A stretch of 64,000 bases of DNA from UBA6168 sp964423205 (lineage in GTDB: Bacteria; Bacteroidota; Bacteroidia; Chitinophagales; Saprospiraceae): positions 10,197 to 74,196 of the forward strand of contig CAYRDX010000015.1 of the NCBI GenBank assembly GCA_964423205.1, read 5' to 3'. This document shows positions 32,363-43,000 of the stretch, one piece after another (within the stretch, counting starts at the first letter, position 1; the number at the start of each line of letters is the position of its first letter). The notes below the pieces were generated by a model. It was not told where the DNA came from. It worked only from the letters and a program-made list of their open reading frames with translations, and did no database searches. Position numbers and translations under genes: made by a program.

Positions 32363-32557
32363 ATGGAAAAAATTAAACTCTACTTTCAGGAAAGTTACAG
32401 CGAGTTGGCAAATAAAGTGACCTGGCCAACGTGGTCCAACCTTCAAAGCACAACGGTTGTAGTTTTGGTTGGTATATTGATATTTACAGCTCTGGTATTC
32501 CTGATGGATGCCATTTCAAAAGGAGTCCTGAACGAAGTTATTTATAAGCTTGGCTAA
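32363..32557 (+). CDS. secE: Preprotein translocase subunit SecE
   Basis: Single-span membrane protein of 64 aa that stabilises SecY. The amphipathic helix SELANKVTWPTWSNLQ is followed by one transmembrane helix (STTVVVLVGILIFTALVFLMDA), the short Bacteroidota form. nusG starts 21 nt downstream, and the pair is universally linked. Confidence 0.95.
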   Translation: MEKIKLYFQESYSELANKVTWPTWSNLQSTTVVVLVGILIFTALVFLMDAISKGVLNEVIYKLG

Positions 32558-32578
32558 TTAGCCAAAACCAAGGACCTC

Positions 32579-33127
32579 ATGTCAGAAGAAAAAAAGTGGT
32601 ACTCACTACGGGTAATAAGCGGCAAGGAGAAGAAAATAAAGGAACGCGTTGAGCTTGAAATCAAGCGCAACGAGTGGGAAGACTTTATTACCCAGGTCAT
32701 CGTGCCCACTGAAAAGGTTTACAAAATCCGCAGTGGTAAAAAGGTTATATCCGAAAGGAATATCCTTCCTGGTTACATACTGCTGGAAGCTATGCCTTCG
32801 AAACTGACAGGTGAAGTGGTGCAGGCAATTGCTAATGTGCCCAACGTGATTCACTTTTTGGGCAAAAACACCCCAATACCTATGCAGCCTGCCGAAGCTA
32901 ACAGGCTATTAGGCAAAGTTGATGAATCACAGGATGCCGGCGAACAAATGTTGGAACCGTTCCTCATTAATGAAACCGTGAAAATCATTGATGGACCGTT
33001 CACCGATTTTGTTGGCGACATCCAGGAAGTGAATGAGGAAAAGAAGAAGCTGAAAGTTATCGTGAAAATTTTTGGCCGAGGCACAGAGGTAGAGTTGAAT
33101 TTTATGCAAGTAGAAAAAGCACAGTAA
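32579..33127 (+). CDS. nusG: Transcription termination/antitermination factor NusG
   Basis: RNA polymerase-binding factor of 182 aa. The NGN domain starts KKWYSLRVISGKEKKIKERVELE and includes NILPGYILLEA. A C-terminal KOW domain follows (VKIIDGPFTDFVGDIQEVNEEKKKLKV). It links RNA polymerase to Rho or the ribosome. It is immediately upstream of the L11 operon. Confidence 0.97.
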   Translation: MSEEKKWYSLRVISGKEKKIKERVELEIKRNEWEDFITQVIVPTEKVYKIRSGKKVISERNILPGYILLEAMPSKLTGEVVQAIANVPNVIHFLGKNTPIPMQPAEANRLLGKVDESQDAGEQMLEPFLINETVKIIDGPFTDFVGDIQEVNEEKKKLKVIVKIFGRGTEVELNFMQVEKAQ

Positions 33128-33140
33128 GTCAGCCCTTGTT

Positions 33141-33156
33141 CCCTGCTTATGCAGGG
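33141..33156 (+). promoter_or_regulatory. Perfect hairpin in the rplK leader
   Basis: CCCTGC-TTAT-GCAGGG lies 43 nt before the rplK start codon in the nusG-rplK spacer. No T-run follows. It may be a ribosomal-protein leader element. This is inference from position. Confidence 0.35.
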
Positions 33157-33199
33157 TTACGCTTCCCGGAGGCTGCGAGTATTATAACACAATAGTAAA

Positions 33200-33640
33200 A
33201 TGGCAAAAGAAGTAGAATTTTTAATTAAGCTGCAAGCTAAGGGCGGACAAGCAAATCCAGCTCCTCCGATCGGTCCTGCTTTGGGTGCTAAAGGTGTGAA
33301 CATCATGGAATTCTGCAAGCGTTTCAACGCTGCTACGCAGGAAAAGATGGGAAAAATAATTCCCGTTCTTATTTCCGTGTACAAAGACAAGTCATTCGAC
33401 TTCGTCATTAAGACTCCACCAGCAGCCGTTCAGCTAATTGAAGCTGCCAAAATAAAAGGTGGCTCTGCTGAACCCAACCGGACAAAAGTCGGATCAGTTT
33501 CCTGGGATCAGGTGCGCACTATTGCTGAAGACAAAATGGTTGATTTGAATTGTTTTACCATTGATTCTGCAATGCGCATGGTTGCAGGTACTGCACGCAG
33601 TATGGGCTTGAAAGTAGAAGGTGGTAAAGCACCTAATTAA
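33200..33640 (+). CDS. rplK: Ribosomal protein L11
   Basis: 146 aa. The N-terminal domain has KGGQANPAPPIGPALGAKGVNIMEFCKRFNA, the thiostrepton-site proline region. The C-terminal rRNA-binding domain ends GTARSMGLKVEGG. It forms the GTPase-associated stalk base. A repeat block and rplA follow. Confidence 0.97.
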   Translation: MAKEVEFLIKLQAKGGQANPAPPIGPALGAKGVNIMEFCKRFNAATQEKMGKIIPVLISVYKDKSFDFVIKTPPAAVQLIEAAKIKGGSAEPNRTKVGSVSWDQVRTIAEDKMVDLNCFTIDSAMRMVAGTARSMGLKVEGGKAPN

Positions 33641-33725
33641 GGATTGAGGACTGAAGGACTGAAGGATTAAAGGACTGAATTTTATCAACTTAAATACCTC
33701 AATCCTTCAATCCCTCAATCCTTGT
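33641..33725. repeat. GGACTGAA/TTCAATCC inverted 7-8-nt repeat block
   Basis: GGATTGAGGACTGAAGGACT units and, after a short AT-rich spacer, CAATCCTTCAATCCCTCAATCC. The two arms are complementary and could form a hairpin in the rplK-rplA mRNA. Confidence 0.75.
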
Positions 33726-33787
33726 AAACGAAGGGAGCCTTTCCGGTAAAGATCGGCGGGCGCTAATTACCTCAAAATTTTTTTAAC

Positions 33788-34480
33788 ATGGCAAAGATTT
33801 CAAAGAAAAGAAAAGCTGTCCAGGGAAAAGTGGACAGCGAAAAGTTATACTCACTTCAGGAAGCCATGGACTTGGTTAAGGAAGTGAATATAGCCAAATT
33901 TGATGCCTCAGTTGACCTGCACATCCGGTTGGGTATTGACCCAAGAAAGGCTGATCAGGCACTTCGTGGCACCACAAACCTTCCTCACGGTACCGGGAAA
34001 ACCAAGCGTGTCCTGGTATTTTGTACTCCCGACAAAGAGCAAGAAGCGAAAGACGCCGGCGCCGACCATGTTGGTTTGGACGACCTTATTACACAAATTC
34101 AGGGTGGTTGGACGGATTTTGACGTTGCAGTTGCTACCCCGAATGTGATGGCCCAGGTAGGTAAAGTAGCCAGAATTTTGGGACCTCGTGGCCTCATGCC
34201 AAACCCAAAAACTGGTACGGTAACTATGGATCTGGGTGCTGCTGTTGGTGACGTTAAGGGCGGTAAGGTTGCGTTTAGAGTGGACAAATACGGTATCATT
34301 CACTCTCCGGTTGGCCGTGTTTCTTTCGAACCACAGAAGCTGGTTGAAAACGCAATGGAATTGCTCCAGACAATCGTCAAAATGAAACCTTCCACAGCTA
34401 AAGGAACTTACATGAAGTCCATTACTGTTGCCAGCACGATGAGTCCTGGTATCAAGGTTGACGCTAAAGTTATTCGCTAA
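33788..34480 (+). CDS. rplA: Ribosomal protein L1
   Basis: 230 aa. Motifs are GTTNLPHGTGKTKRVLVF, the GPRGLMPNPKTGTVT signature and FRVDKYGIIHSPVGRVSF. L1 forms the mobile stalk beside the E-site and represses its own operon in many bacteria. rplJ begins 58 nt downstream, after a short GGCG/CGCC stem. Confidence 0.97.
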   Translation: MAKISKKRKAVQGKVDSEKLYSLQEAMDLVKEVNIAKFDASVDLHIRLGIDPRKADQALRGTTNLPHGTGKTKRVLVFCTPDKEQEAKDAGADHVGLDDLITQIQGGWTDFDVAVATPNVMAQVGKVARILGPRGLMPNPKTGTVTMDLGAAVGDVKGGKVAFRVDKYGIIHSPVGRVSFEPQKLVENAMELLQTIVKMKPSTAKGTYMKSITVASTMSPGIKVDAKVIR

Positions 34481-34538
34481 TCAAACGTGAAGACGGCGAC
34501 TTTAAACCCGCCAGAACTCCACGAGAAATTTTAATAAA

Positions 34539-35069
34539 ATGACAAAGCAAGAAAAAACGGCAGTCATTGAGGAACTAAAGGAAAAATTTGCGGAATGTCA
34601 GTTCTTTTATCTGACAGATTCTTCCGCTATGACTGTCGCACAGATCAATAAACTCAGGAGGATGTTCTTCGAAAAGGGCATTGAAATGCGGGTAGTAAAA
34701 AATACCCTCGCTAAAAAAGCCCTGCAAAGCGCTCCTGAAGGCAAGAATTACGAAGGTCTTTATGAATCATTGAATGGGCCGACCGCCGTATTGTTTACCG
34801 ATGTGGCCAACCTGCCTGCCAAATTGATTAAGGAATTCAGGAAAGAAAAGGATGCTGGCAAACCAGCTATCAAAGCAGCTTACATTGACAGCGCCATATA
34901 CATCGGCGATGAGCAATTGGATGCTCTGGCTAAACTGAAATCCAAAGAAGATCTCTTGGGCGAACTGCTCTCATTGCTGAACTCTCCAATGAGCAACCTG
35001 CTTTCACAGTTGGGCTCCGGTAGTCAGAATGTTATGGGCTTGCTCAAGGCTATTGAGGGGAGGGGATAG
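34539..35069 (+). CDS. rplJ: Ribosomal protein L10
   Basis: 176 aa. The rRNA-binding N-terminal domain starts MTKQEKTAVIEELKEKFAE and includes LRRMFFEKGIEMRVVKNTLAKKAL. The C-terminal helix that carries L7/L12 dimers is present. It is separated from rplL by a 139-nt spacer that holds a hairpin-forming repeat. Confidence 0.96.
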   Translation: MTKQEKTAVIEELKEKFAECQFFYLTDSSAMTVAQINKLRRMFFEKGIEMRVVKNTLAKKALQSAPEGKNYEGLYESLNGPTAVLFTDVANLPAKLIKEFRKEKDAGKPAIKAAYIDSAIYIGDEQLDALAKLKSKEDLLGELLSLLNSPMSNLLSQLGSGSQNVMGLLKAIEGRG

Positions 35070-35147
35070 TAGTTTGAAATTAGAAATTGGAAATTAGAAA
35101 TTCGGACTTCCAATTTCCAATTTCCAATTTCCAATTTCCAATTTCCA
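35070..35147. repeat. GAAATTA/CCAATTT inverted tandem repeat, rplJ-rplL spacer
   Basis: TTGAAATTAGAAATTGGAAA repeats are followed by six tandem CCAATTT-type units. The arms are complementary, so the mRNA could form a long stem between L10 and L12. Confidence 0.8.
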
Positions 35148-35208
35148 CAGGTTACGGCTTCCAAGTTTTACACGCATATTATTTTTAATTTATTAAATCA
35201 TTCGTAAA

Positions 35209-35592
35209 ATGGCAGATTTGAAAGCACTTGCTGAACAGTTGGTTAACCTCACAATCAAAGAGGTAACTGAACTCACCAGCATTATGGAAACAGAATATAA
35301 TATTAAGCCCGCTGCCGCTGCAGTAGCTGTTGCTGCTGGCCCGGCTGCAGGTGGTGGAGAAGCAGCTGCTGTAGCTGAACAAACTGAATTCACCGTTGTT
35401 CTGACTTCTGCTGGTGCGCAGAAACTGCAGGTGGTTAAGGCTGTTAAAGACGCCCTCGGATTGGGCCTCGTTGAAGCTAAAGGATTGGTAGATGCCGCTC
35501 CTGGTCCAGTTAAGGAGGGAGTATCCAAAGAAGAAGCTGAAAAGCTCAAAGCAACTTTGGAAGCAGTAGGTGCTCAGGTGGAACTCAAGTAA
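35209..35592 (+). CDS. rplL: Ribosomal protein L7/L12
   Basis: 127 aa. A helical dimerisation domain (residues 1-33) is followed by an Ala/Gly hinge (about 36-55) and the factor-binding C-terminal domain EFTVVLTSAGAQKLQVVKAVKDALGLGLVEAKGLVDAAP. The multicopy stalk recruits translation GTPases. A 432-nt spacer with a large hairpin separates it from rpoB. Confidence 0.97.
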   Translation: MADLKALAEQLVNLTIKEVTELTSIMETEYNIKPAAAAVAVAAGPAAGGGEAAAVAEQTEFTVVLTSAGAQKLQVVKAVKDALGLGLVEAKGLVDAAPGPVKEGVSKEEAEKLKATLEAVGAQVELK

Positions 35593-35672
35593 TTACCACC
35601 ACAGTACTTTTGCAGGTTATCTACTAAATAGAAATGCTGAATTACAACCTTAGCACTACATAGCAAATCACT

Positions 35673-35727
35673 CGACAAATGAGGCTAAGCGGCCCCGACG
35701 CATCGGGACAGCTTAGCCTATTGTCGT
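35673..35727 (+). promoter_or_regulatory. Extended hairpin between rplL and rpoB
   Basis: Nested pairs: CGACAA/TTGTCG, AGGCTAAGC/GCTTAGCCT and CCCGA/TCGGG around CGCA. It is about 55 nt long, without a T-run after it. The position fits an attenuator or RNase processing site controlling rpoBC relative to the ribosomal genes, as known for the E. coli rplL-rpoB spacer. Confidence 0.55.
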
Positions 35728-35788
35728 TTGAAAATGTCTTCGGAACCTTGATTTACAGCTGAATTGACTTATAGATGTTTAGGGCATC

Positions 35789-35977
35789 TTATCGAATTGT
35801 TCTGACCAATTGATTGCCAAAAAAAATTAGAATGCTTCCAAGAGCTACTCCAATTATGGCGCCAACTTTCAGACGAATTAGTTTTCTACAGTCATCAGAT
35901 TCACTTGCTGATAGGTCTTTTTTACTCAAAAAATTCTTGTAACCATAAACAGGATTATAAGTCACACACCTGTCCAA
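35789..35977 (-). CDS. Possible small membrane protein
   Basis: Reading frame of 62 aa opposite in direction to its neighbours. It has a charged N-terminal half, one hydrophobic span (about residues 38-54, VGAIIGVALGSILIFFG) and a basic end (NQLVRTIR). The composition looks protein-like and the space is otherwise empty. There is no clear promoter or ribosome binding site. The function is unknown, and it may not be expressed. Confidence 0.35.
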   Translation of the reverse strand: MDRCVTYNPVYGYKNFLSKKDLSASESDDCRKLIRLKVGAIIGVALGSILIFFGNQLVRTIR

Positions 35978-36024
35978 AGTCGACCGGTATTAAAGTTTCA
36001 ACATATTAAAATATTCATCCAGAC

Positions 36025-39000
36025 ATGACGTCAATTGAAAATGTCACTCTCACGGAAACAGGTAGGATCAGTTTTGGTAAAATCCGTTTACCATTAGAAC
36101 ACCCTGACCTTCTGGAGATTCAGCTCAGGTCCTTTCAGGAGTTTTTCCAACTGGAAACCACTCCCGAAAACAGGATTAGCGAAGGTCTCTACAAGGTGTT
36201 CATGGAAAACTTTCCGATAACGGATGCCCGGAACATTTTCGTACTCGAGTTCCTCGATTATTATATCGATCCGCCACGGTACACCATTGAAGAGTGTATC
36301 CAACGTGGTCTGACCTACAGCGTACCGTTGAAAGCAAAGTTGCGTCTTTCATGCAATGACGAGGAGCATATTGACTTTGAGACGATAGTGCAGGATGTAT
36401 TTTTGGGTAACATTCCCTACATGACTCCGAAAGGGACCTTTGTCATCAATGGTGCAGAGCGTGTTGTAGTTTCCCAATTGCACAGGTCACCCGGTGTTTT
36501 CTTCGGACAAACATTCCATCCCAATGGAACAGCCATCTATTCTGCAAGGGTAATTCCTTTCAAGGGCGCATGGATGGAGTTTGCCACAGACATCAACAAC
36601 GTTATGTACGCTTACATCGACCGGAAGAAGAAATTCCCGGTAACAACCTTGTTGCGTGCTATTGGCTTCGATAACGATAAGGCTATTCTGGATTTGTTCA
36701 ATCTCGCTGATGAGGTACCCAATACCCGTGAAAGCCTCGAAAATTCCATTGGTAAAAAACTGGCAGCCCGCGTTTTACGCTCCTGGGTTGAAGACTTTGT
36801 GGATGAAGATACTGGTGAGGTAGTTACCATTGAAAGAAATGAAATCATTCTCGAGCGCGACGTCATGCTCGATGAGGATAATATTGAACAGGTGCTGGAA
36901 TCTGGCCTTGAAACGGTGATACTTCAGAAGGAAGACATAGAAGAAGACTACAGTATCATTTATAATACGCTCCAAAAAGACCCCACCAGCTCCGAAATGG
37001 AAGCTGTGAACTACATATACCGGCAATTGCGCGGTGCCGAACCACCCGATGATGAAACCGCACGCGGCATCATTGAGAAATTGTTCTTCTCCGACAAGCG
37101 TTACAACCTCGGTGAAGTTGGTCGCTACAAGATCAACAGAAAACTGGGTATGGATACCGCAATGGATATCCTCGTTCTTACAAAAGAAGACATCATTGCG
37201 ATAGTAAAATATCTCGTTCGCCTGATGAACCAGATGGCGGAAATTGATGATATCGACCACCTGAGCAATCGCCGTGTAAGAACAGTAGGCGAGCAGCTTT
37301 ATGCACAATTTGGTGTAGGTCTCGCCAGAATGGCACGTACCATCCGCGAGCGTATGAACGTGCGCGACAACGAGGTATTTACCCCTATTGACCTTATTAA
37401 TGCGAGGACACTTTCTTCTGTTATCAACTCTTTCTTCGGAACGAGTCAGTTGTCACAGTTCCTCGACCAAACCAACCCACTTTCCGAAATCACCCACAAG
37501 CGCCGTATTTCTGCGCTCGGCCCCGGTGGTCTCTCCCGTGAAAGAGCTGGTTTTGAGGTTCGCGACGTTCACTATTCACACTATGGCCGTCTGTGTACCA
37601 TTGAAACTCCGGAAGGACCCAATATCGGTCTTATCTCTACACTCTGCGTTCATGCTAAAGTGAATAAGATGGGATTTCTTGAAACTCCTTACCGTAAGGT
37701 TAAAGGTGGTAAGGTTGATATCAAGAACCCGGCTCAATACTTATCTGCGGAAGCAGAAGACACACTTCGTGTTGCACAGGCAAATGCTCCATTTGATGAA
37801 AATGGAAGATTCCTTAATGACAAAGTTAAGGCCCGTGAACATGGAGACTTCCCCGTATTGGCACCCGAAGAACTCGAATTCATGGACGTTGCCCCCAACC
37901 AGATTGTGGGTGTTTCTGCTTCCATGATTCCATTCCTCGAAAACGACGACGCCAACCGTGCCTTGATGGGTTCTAACATGCAACGTCAAGCTGTACCTCT
38001 TATCCGCCCGACAGCACCAATTGTCGGTACCGGACTGGAAGGTAAGGTAGCCCGTGACTCACGCATGCTCATCAACGCTGAAGGTGAAGGTGTGGTGGAA
38101 TATGTTGATTCTACTGAAATAGTTGTTCGCTACGACAGAACTGAAGATGAGCAACTCGTTTCCTTTGAGGACAACCGCAAAACATATAAACTGACCAAGT
38201 TCCTGCGTACCAACCAGGCAACTTGTATTAACCTGAAACCCATCGTCCGTAAGGGCGAACGCGTGATTAAAGGGCAGATTCTTTGCGATGGTTATGCTAC
38301 CGATAAAGGTGAACTTGCCCTTGGCCAAAACCTGAAGGTGGCCTTCATGCCCTGGAAAGGTTACAACTTTGAGGATGCCATTGTGCTTTCCGAAAGAGTA
38401 GTGCGCGAAGATATTTTCAGCTCCGTTCATATCGAGTCTTATGAAATGGATGTGCGTGACACAAAGCTTGGTGAAGAGGAGCTCACCAATGACATCCCGA
38501 ATGTCAGCGAAGATGCCACCAAAGACCTGGATGAAAATGGAATTATCCGCGTAGGTGCCTGGGTGAAAGAAGGTGATATCCTAATAGGTAAGATTACACC
38601 TAAAGGTGAAACCGATCCGACTCCGGAAGAAAAACTGTTGCGTGCCATTTTTGGCGACAAGGCTGGTGATGTTAAAGATGCATCACTCAAGGTGCCACCT
38701 TCGGTTTCCGGTATTGTGATTGACAAGCAGTTGTTTGCACGCGCTAAAAAGAGCAATGTTCAAAAAACTCAGGAAGCCGATATTCTGAAAAAGCTGGACG
38801 ACCAGCATGCTATCGCTACCAACGAGTTGAAAACCATACTCATTGACAAATTGCTTATCCTGTTGAAGGACAAGTCATCCAATGGCGTGAAGAGTATCTA
38901 TGGCGACCCCATGATTCCGAAAGGAACAAAGTTCAGCCAGGAGCTTCTTCGCACTATTGATTTTTCACAGATTGACTACTCCAACTGGACCAGCGTTTCC

Positions 39001-39846
39001 GGAATCAATGAACTCATCAGCAAGTTGCTGCACAACTACAACATCAAGCTGAATGAGGAAGTCGGCCGTTACAAGCGCGAAAAATTCAACATCAGCATAG
39101 GTGACGAGCTTCCTGCCGGTGTACTGAAATTAGCCAAAGTTTATATCGCCAAGAAGCGCAAGCTGAAAGTGGGTGATAAACTTGCCGGTCGTCACGGTAA
39201 CAAAGGTATTGTTTCCAAAATCGTGCGCGTTGAAGACATGCCCTTCACTGACGATGGTGAACCTGTGGATATCGTGTTGAACCCGCTGGGGGTACCTTCC
39301 CGTATGAACCTCGGTCAAATCCTCGAAACCGTTCTTGGATGGGCGGGTATCAAGAAAGGTGTTCGTTTTGCAACTCCGATTTTTGATGGAGCCTCACGTG
39401 ATGAAATCGAACAATACATCCAGGACGTGAAGCTGCCTTCTTTAGGTCAAACCTGGCTTTATGATGGTGAAACCGGAAACCGTTTCCACCAGCAAGCCAC
39501 CGTGGGCATCATCTACATGTTGAAACTTTCACACATGGTGGACGATAAGATGCACGCACGTTCCATCGGACCTTATTCATTGATTACGCAACAACCTCTT
39601 GGCGGTAAAGCTCAGTTTGGTGGTCAGCGTTTTGGTGAAATGGAGGTTTGGGCTTTGGAAGCATTTGGCGCTTCCCATATCCTGCAGGAACTTCTCACAC
39701 TTAAGTCAGACGACATCATAGGCCGTGCCAAGGCTTATGAATCTATTGTTAAGGGTGACATTCTCCCGGATCCAAATATTCCGGAGTCCTTCAATGTACT
39801 CGTTCACGAGTTGCGGGGACTTGCACTGGATGTGAAGTTCGAATAG
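36025..39846 (+). CDS. rpoB: RNA polymerase subunit beta
   Basis: 1273 aa, the usual Bacteroidota length. Landmarks are the rifampicin-region FFGTSQLSQFLDQTNPLSE and KRRISALGPGGLSRERAG, the fork-loop ETPEGPNIGLI, and the switch and clamp region GGKAQFGGQRFGEMEVWALEA near the C-terminus. At the rifampicin-determining sites the residues look wild-type (DQTNPLSE; THKRRISALGPGGL). It is followed by rpoC after 156 nt. Confidence 0.98.
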   Translation: MTSIENVTLTETGRISFGKIRLPLEHPDLLEIQLRSFQEFFQLETTPENRISEGLYKVFMENFPITDARNIFVLEFLDYYIDPPRYTIEECIQRGLTYSVPLKAKLRLSCNDEEHIDFETIVQDVFLGNIPYMTPKGTFVINGAERVVVSQLHRSPGVFFGQTFHPNGTAIYSARVIPFKGAWMEFATDINNVMYAYIDRKKKFPVTTLLRAIGFDNDKAILDLFNLADEVPNTRESLENSIGKKLAARVLRSWVEDFVDEDTGEVVTIERNEIILERDVMLDEDNIEQVLESGLETVILQKEDIEEDYSIIYNTLQKDPTSSEMEAVNYIYRQLRGAEPPDDETARGIIEKLFFSDKRYNLGEVGRYKINRKLGMDTAMDILVLTKEDIIAIVKYLVRLMNQMAEIDDIDHLSNRRVRTVGEQLYAQFGVGLARMARTIRERMNVRDNEVFTPIDLINARTLSSVINSFFGTSQLSQFLDQTNPLSEITHKRRISALGPGGLSRERAGFEVRDVHYSHYGRLCTIETPEGPNIGLISTLCVHAKVNKMGFLETPYRKVKGGKVDIKNPAQYLSAEAEDTLRVAQANAPFDENGRFLNDKVKAREHGDFPVLAPEELEFMDVAPNQIVGVSASMIPFLENDDANRALMGSNMQRQAVPLIRPTAPIVGTGLEGKVARDSRMLINAEGEGVVEYVDSTEIVVRYDRTEDEQLVSFEDNRKTYKLTKFLRTNQATCINLKPIVRKGERVIKGQILCDGYATDKGELALGQNLKVAFMPWKGYNFEDAIVLSERVVREDIFSSVHIESYEMDVRDTKLGEEELTNDIPNVSEDATKDLDENGIIRVGAWVKEGDILIGKITPKGETDPTPEEKLLRAIFGDKAGDVKDASLKVPPSVSGIVIDKQLFARAKKSNVQKTQEADILKKLDDQHAIATNELKTILIDKLLILLKDKSSNGVKSIYGDPMIPKGTKFSQELLRTIDFSQIDYSNWTSVSGINELISKLLHNYNIKLNEEVGRYKREKFNISIGDELPAGVLKLAKVYIAKKRKLKVGDKLAGRHGNKGIVSKIVRVEDMPFTDDGEPVDIVLNPLGVPSRMNLGQILETVLGWAGIKKGVRFATPIFDGASRDEIEQYIQDVKLPSLGQTWLYDGETGNRFHQQATVGIIYMLKLSHMVDDKMHARSIGPYSLITQQPLGGKAQFGGQRFGEMEVWALEAFGASHILQELLTLKSDDIIGRAKAYESIVKGDILPDPNIPESFNVLVHELRGLALDVKFE

Positions 39847-40002
39847 AAGGGCATTGTCAGAAATTGTTTGAATGGTTAGAAATGGTTTGAAGTGAACGGA
39901 GCAACCGAAATTTTTTAACCGCCATTTCATCTTCAAACTCATTCAGACAGTGCCAAGGATTAAAGTTTTGAAATTAGTACGCTATTAATTACGACTCATA
40001 TT

Positions 40003-43000
40003 ATGCCATTTAAAAAGAAATCTTCTGTCCCAACTCCCGACTTTGACTCCATCACCATTAGTCTGTCGTCACCGGATGAAATCCTGGAGCGCAGCTACGG
40101 TGAGGTCTTGAAGCCAGAGACCATTAATTATCGTTCTTACAAACCGGAACGCGATGGTCTTTTCTGCGAACGCATTTTTGGTCCCGTAAAGGATTATGAA
40201 TGTTATTGCGGTAAATACAAGCGCATTCGTTACAAGGGAATTGTTTGCGACCGCTGTGGTGTTGAAGTTACAGAAAAGAAAGTGCGCCGTGAGCGCATGG
40301 GGCACATCAAGCTCGTGGTTCCTGTTGTGCACATTTGGTTTTTCAAATCATTGCCCAACAAGATTGGATACCTTCTTGGCCTTTCCTCAAAGAAACTCGA
40401 GTCGGTAGTTTATTACGAAAGATATGTGGTCATTCAATGGGGTGCTGCACAGACTGAAGATTCTGAGCCTCTCGCATTGCTGACCGAAGAAGAATACATG
40501 GAGATACTCGAATCGCTGCCACCAGAAAATCATCAGCTCGACGACAGCGATCCAAACAAGTTCATCGCCAACATGGGTGCTGAAGCTATTCGTGAATTGC
40601 TCGTCAGACTCGACCTCGACCAGTTGTCATTTGACCTCCGTCATCAGGCTGCAAATGAAACCAGCCAGCAGCGCAAGAGCGAAGCATTAAAGCGTTTGAG
40701 AGTCGTCGAAGCTTTCCGCGGTGCAGCTGAACGCGTAGAAAACAGGCCCGAATGGATGATTATCCAGTATTTGCCAGTGGTTCCGCCCGAACTTCGCCCT
40801 CTCGTTCCTCTGGATGGTGGCCGTTTTGCAAGCTCTGACCTGAATGACCTTTATCGTCGGGTAATCATCAGAAATAACCGTCTGAAGCGTTTGCTGGAAA
40901 TCAAAGCTCCGGAAGTGATCCTCCGTAACGAGAAGAGGATGCTGCAGGAAGCTGTGGATTCCCTGTTCGACAATTCACGGAAATCCAACGCAGTAAAAGC
41001 TGAAGGTGGTCGTGCGCTGAAATCTTTATCAGATATCCTGAAAGGAAAACAGGGACGTTTCCGTCAGAACCTTTTGGGTAAAAGGGTAGACTACTCAGGC
41101 CGTTCGGTTATTGTTGTTGGCCCTACACTTAAGTTGCACGAATGCGGCTTACCCAAGGGTATGGCTGCCGAATTGTTCAAGCCATTCATTATCCGTAAGC
41201 TGATTGAACGCGGTATCGTAAAGACCGTGAAATCAGCAAAGAAATTGGTTGACAGAAAGGATTCCATCGTTTGGGATATCCTCGAAAATATATTGAAAGG
41301 TCATCCGGTTCTTCTGAACCGTGCACCAACGTTGCACAGGCTGTCAATTCAGGCATTCCAACCCAGACTTGTGGAAGGAAAAGCCATTCAGCTTCACCCG
41401 CTTGTTTGTGGTGCTTTCAACGCCGACTTTGACGGTGACCAAATGGCGGTACACGTACCCCTGAGCCATGGTGCCATCCTCGAAGCTCAGTTGCTGATGC
41501 TTTCCGCACACAACATGTTGAACCCACAGGACGGTTCTCCGGTGACGCTGCCTTCGCAGGACATGGTTTTGGGTCTTTATTACATTACTAAAGGTAAGAA
41601 AACCCAGGGCGAAGAAGTGGTGATGGGAGAAGGAAGTAAGTTTTACTCTCCTGAAGAAGTTCGTATCGCTTTCAATGAAGGCAAACTCGACCTGCATGCA
41701 AATATCAAATGCCGCGTGTTGGTGGAAGACGAAAATGGTGAACTGGTTCATAAGACAATAGACACAACTTGTGGTAGGGTTATCTTCAATGAAGCTGCAC
41801 CCAAAGGAGTTCCTTTTATTAATGAATTGCTCACCAAAAAGGCACTGAAACGCATCATCGCAGATGTTCTGCGCCGTTCTGATTTTGGTGCAACTGCTGA
41901 ATTCCTCGACAACATTAAGGAATTAGGATTCATGTGGGCATATCGAGGTGGTCTGTCGTTCAACCTTGGTGACCTCATTACTCCAAGTGTCAAAGAAAGG
42001 ATTCTTGAACAAGCTCAGAGCGAAGTAGATGAAGTTTGGGATAACTACAATATGGGCTTCATCACCAACAACGAGCGCTACAACCAGGTCATCGATAAAT
42101 GGACCTATGCCGACAACCGGGTTACCGATGCACTCATGAAGGAACTGGCATCTCACAAACAGGGCTTCAACTCTGTTTACATGATGCTCGACTCTGGTGC
42201 CCGTGGCTCCAAACAGCAAATCAAACAGCTTTGTGGCCTCAGGGGCCTCATGGCAAAACCTCGTAAGTCGGGTGACACAGGTGGGGCTATCATTGAAAAC
42301 CCGATTCTCTCAAACTTCGTTGATGGACTTTCTGTATTGGAGTACTTCATCTCTACACACGGTGCCCGTAAAGGTCTTGCGGACACAGCTCTTAAGACAG
42401 CTGACGCAGGTTACTTAACCCGCCGTCTGGTTGACGTGGCCCAGGATGTCGTCATCATTGAAGAGGATTGTGATACACTCCGTGGCATTGAAACAACTGC
42501 GTTGAAAGACAGTGAGAAAATTATTGACCCGCTGTCCAACAGGATTCAGGGCCGTTATACTTTGTACGATGTCTATCATCCGGAAACTGATGAGTTGATA
42601 CTCAAGGCAGGAGAATATATCAGTGAACATATTTCCCGTTACATCGAGGATGCTGGTATTGAAGAGGTGACCATTCGCTCTGTACTTACCTGCGAAACCA
42701 AGCGCGGTGTATGTGCTAAATGTTATGGTAAAAACCTGGCAACAGGACGTATAGCTGAAATGGGTGATGCAGTGGGTATCATTGCAGCACAATCTATCGG
42801 TGAACCGGGTACTCAGCTTACACTCCGTACTTTCCACGTGGGTGGTGTTGCTGCGGTCACTAAACAGGAAAGTGAAATCACTTCCAGGTTCGAAGCCAAA
42901 GTGGAATTCGATGCCATCCGCACAACTCAGTATAAAGATGATGATGGTAAGACTACTGAGGTAGTACTTTCCCGTACAGGTGAAATCCGCTTGCTGGATG

